Below are positions 63,777-64,000 of a stretch of 64,000 bases of DNA, in pieces; position 1 is the first letter of the stretch; each line of letters begins with the position of its first letter. Made by a program: the position numbers and the translations under genes. The notes beneath the pieces were generated by a model. It was not told the origin of the DNA. It did no database searches and saw only the letters and a program-made list of their open reading frames with translations. Source of the DNA: JALORV01 sp963791235 (GTDB taxonomy: Bacteria > Pseudomonadota > Gammaproteobacteria > Burkholderiales > Burkholderiaceae_F); assembly GCA_963791235.1 (NCBI GenBank), contig CAWBRW010000017.1:248001-312000 (forward strand). Reading direction: 5' to 3'.

Positions 63777-64000
63777 GGTGTCCTCGCTCTTTGGTTTTGG
63801 GTTGCCCGCCCCTCGGCGGATGGTTCGCATTACATCGATTCGCGCCTCCGCGGGCGACGGAACTTTGTGCAAGCGCGCGCAGGAAAATTCACATGACAGG
63901 GCTTCCGTCGACGCACCGGCGCAGGCCAACTGGGCAATTTGGCGCCACAGCCGGGCCGGGAGCGAAGCGGGCGTCAGGCGCCCGCGCCAGCTGGCGTTCG

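Noticed and set aside
1..64000. tRNA, rRNA, riboswitch or CRISPR array
   Set aside because: No cloverleaf-like sequence, conserved rRNA segment, recognisable riboswitch core or regularly spaced repeats were found by reading; a covariance-model scan was not possible.

Overview
The window reads as a high-GC (roughly two-thirds G+C) betaproteobacterial chromosome segment. Evidence is the gntR-sdhCDAB-sdhE-gltA order beside mdh, a sucAB-lpdA-zapE block, phaC-phaA-phaB, a DUF4124 protein, and bamD divergent from rluD-pgeF. Rhodocyclales or Burkholderiales is the best guess; no rRNA, tRNA, CRISPR array, insertion sequence or phage gene was seen.

Layout. 1-8.6 kb: partial mdh, a divergent GntR regulator with a palindromic site, sdhCDAB-sdhE, gltA, then small envelope-type genes and a ComB-family phosphatase. 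8.6-21.3 kb (all minus strand): a 2-oxoacid:acceptor oxidoreductase supercluster. It holds two complete thiamine-diphosphate oxidoreductases (korAB-1, korAB-2), two different flavin/Fe-S NAD(P) modules (an NfnAB-like pair and a KorC-like GltD/ferredoxin fusion) and an uncharacterised 741-codon protein with a C-terminal ferredoxin-like domain. 21.6-28.8 kb: the aerobic 2-oxoglutarate dehydrogenase operon (sucA, sucB, a SHOCT-PspC protein, lpdA, zapE). The cell therefore has both NAD-linked and ferredoxin/NADP-linked routes for 2-oxoacid oxidation next to citrate synthase and succinate dehydrogenase. 28.8-35.3 kb: a charged periplasmic protein, a PP2C phosphatase, a DUF465 protein, a DinG-type helicase, bamD, rluD, pgeF. 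35.4-39.4 kb: polyhydroxyalkanoate synthesis. 39.6-44.8 kb: an SRPBCC protein and a complete branched-chain amino acid ABC transporter. 45.0-50.6 kb: a hybrid histidine kinase and a NarL-type regulator flanking an intramembrane protease plus its likely substrate, a cytochrome/anchor-repeat protein with a C-terminal sorting signal (JDVT-CTERM/MrtJ type). 50.7-54.7 kb: purT, a six-heme lipoprotein cytochrome, two small cytochromes c, ratA. 54.8-63 kb: a nine-gene V/A-type ATPase operon. 63.3-63.8 kb: two convergent, related small membrane proteins sharing a terminator.

Sequence quality matters here. I located 25 single-base frameshifts, plus one suspected at 29591-29594. Nearly all lie in short homopolymers, most are one extra base, and 17 of them fall between 9.6 and 21 kb. 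In every affected gene, correcting the indels gives a length divisible by three and restores family motifs. I therefore annotate these as whole genes carrying probable sequencing or assembly indels, while noting that recent decay of the oxidoreductase cluster is not excluded.
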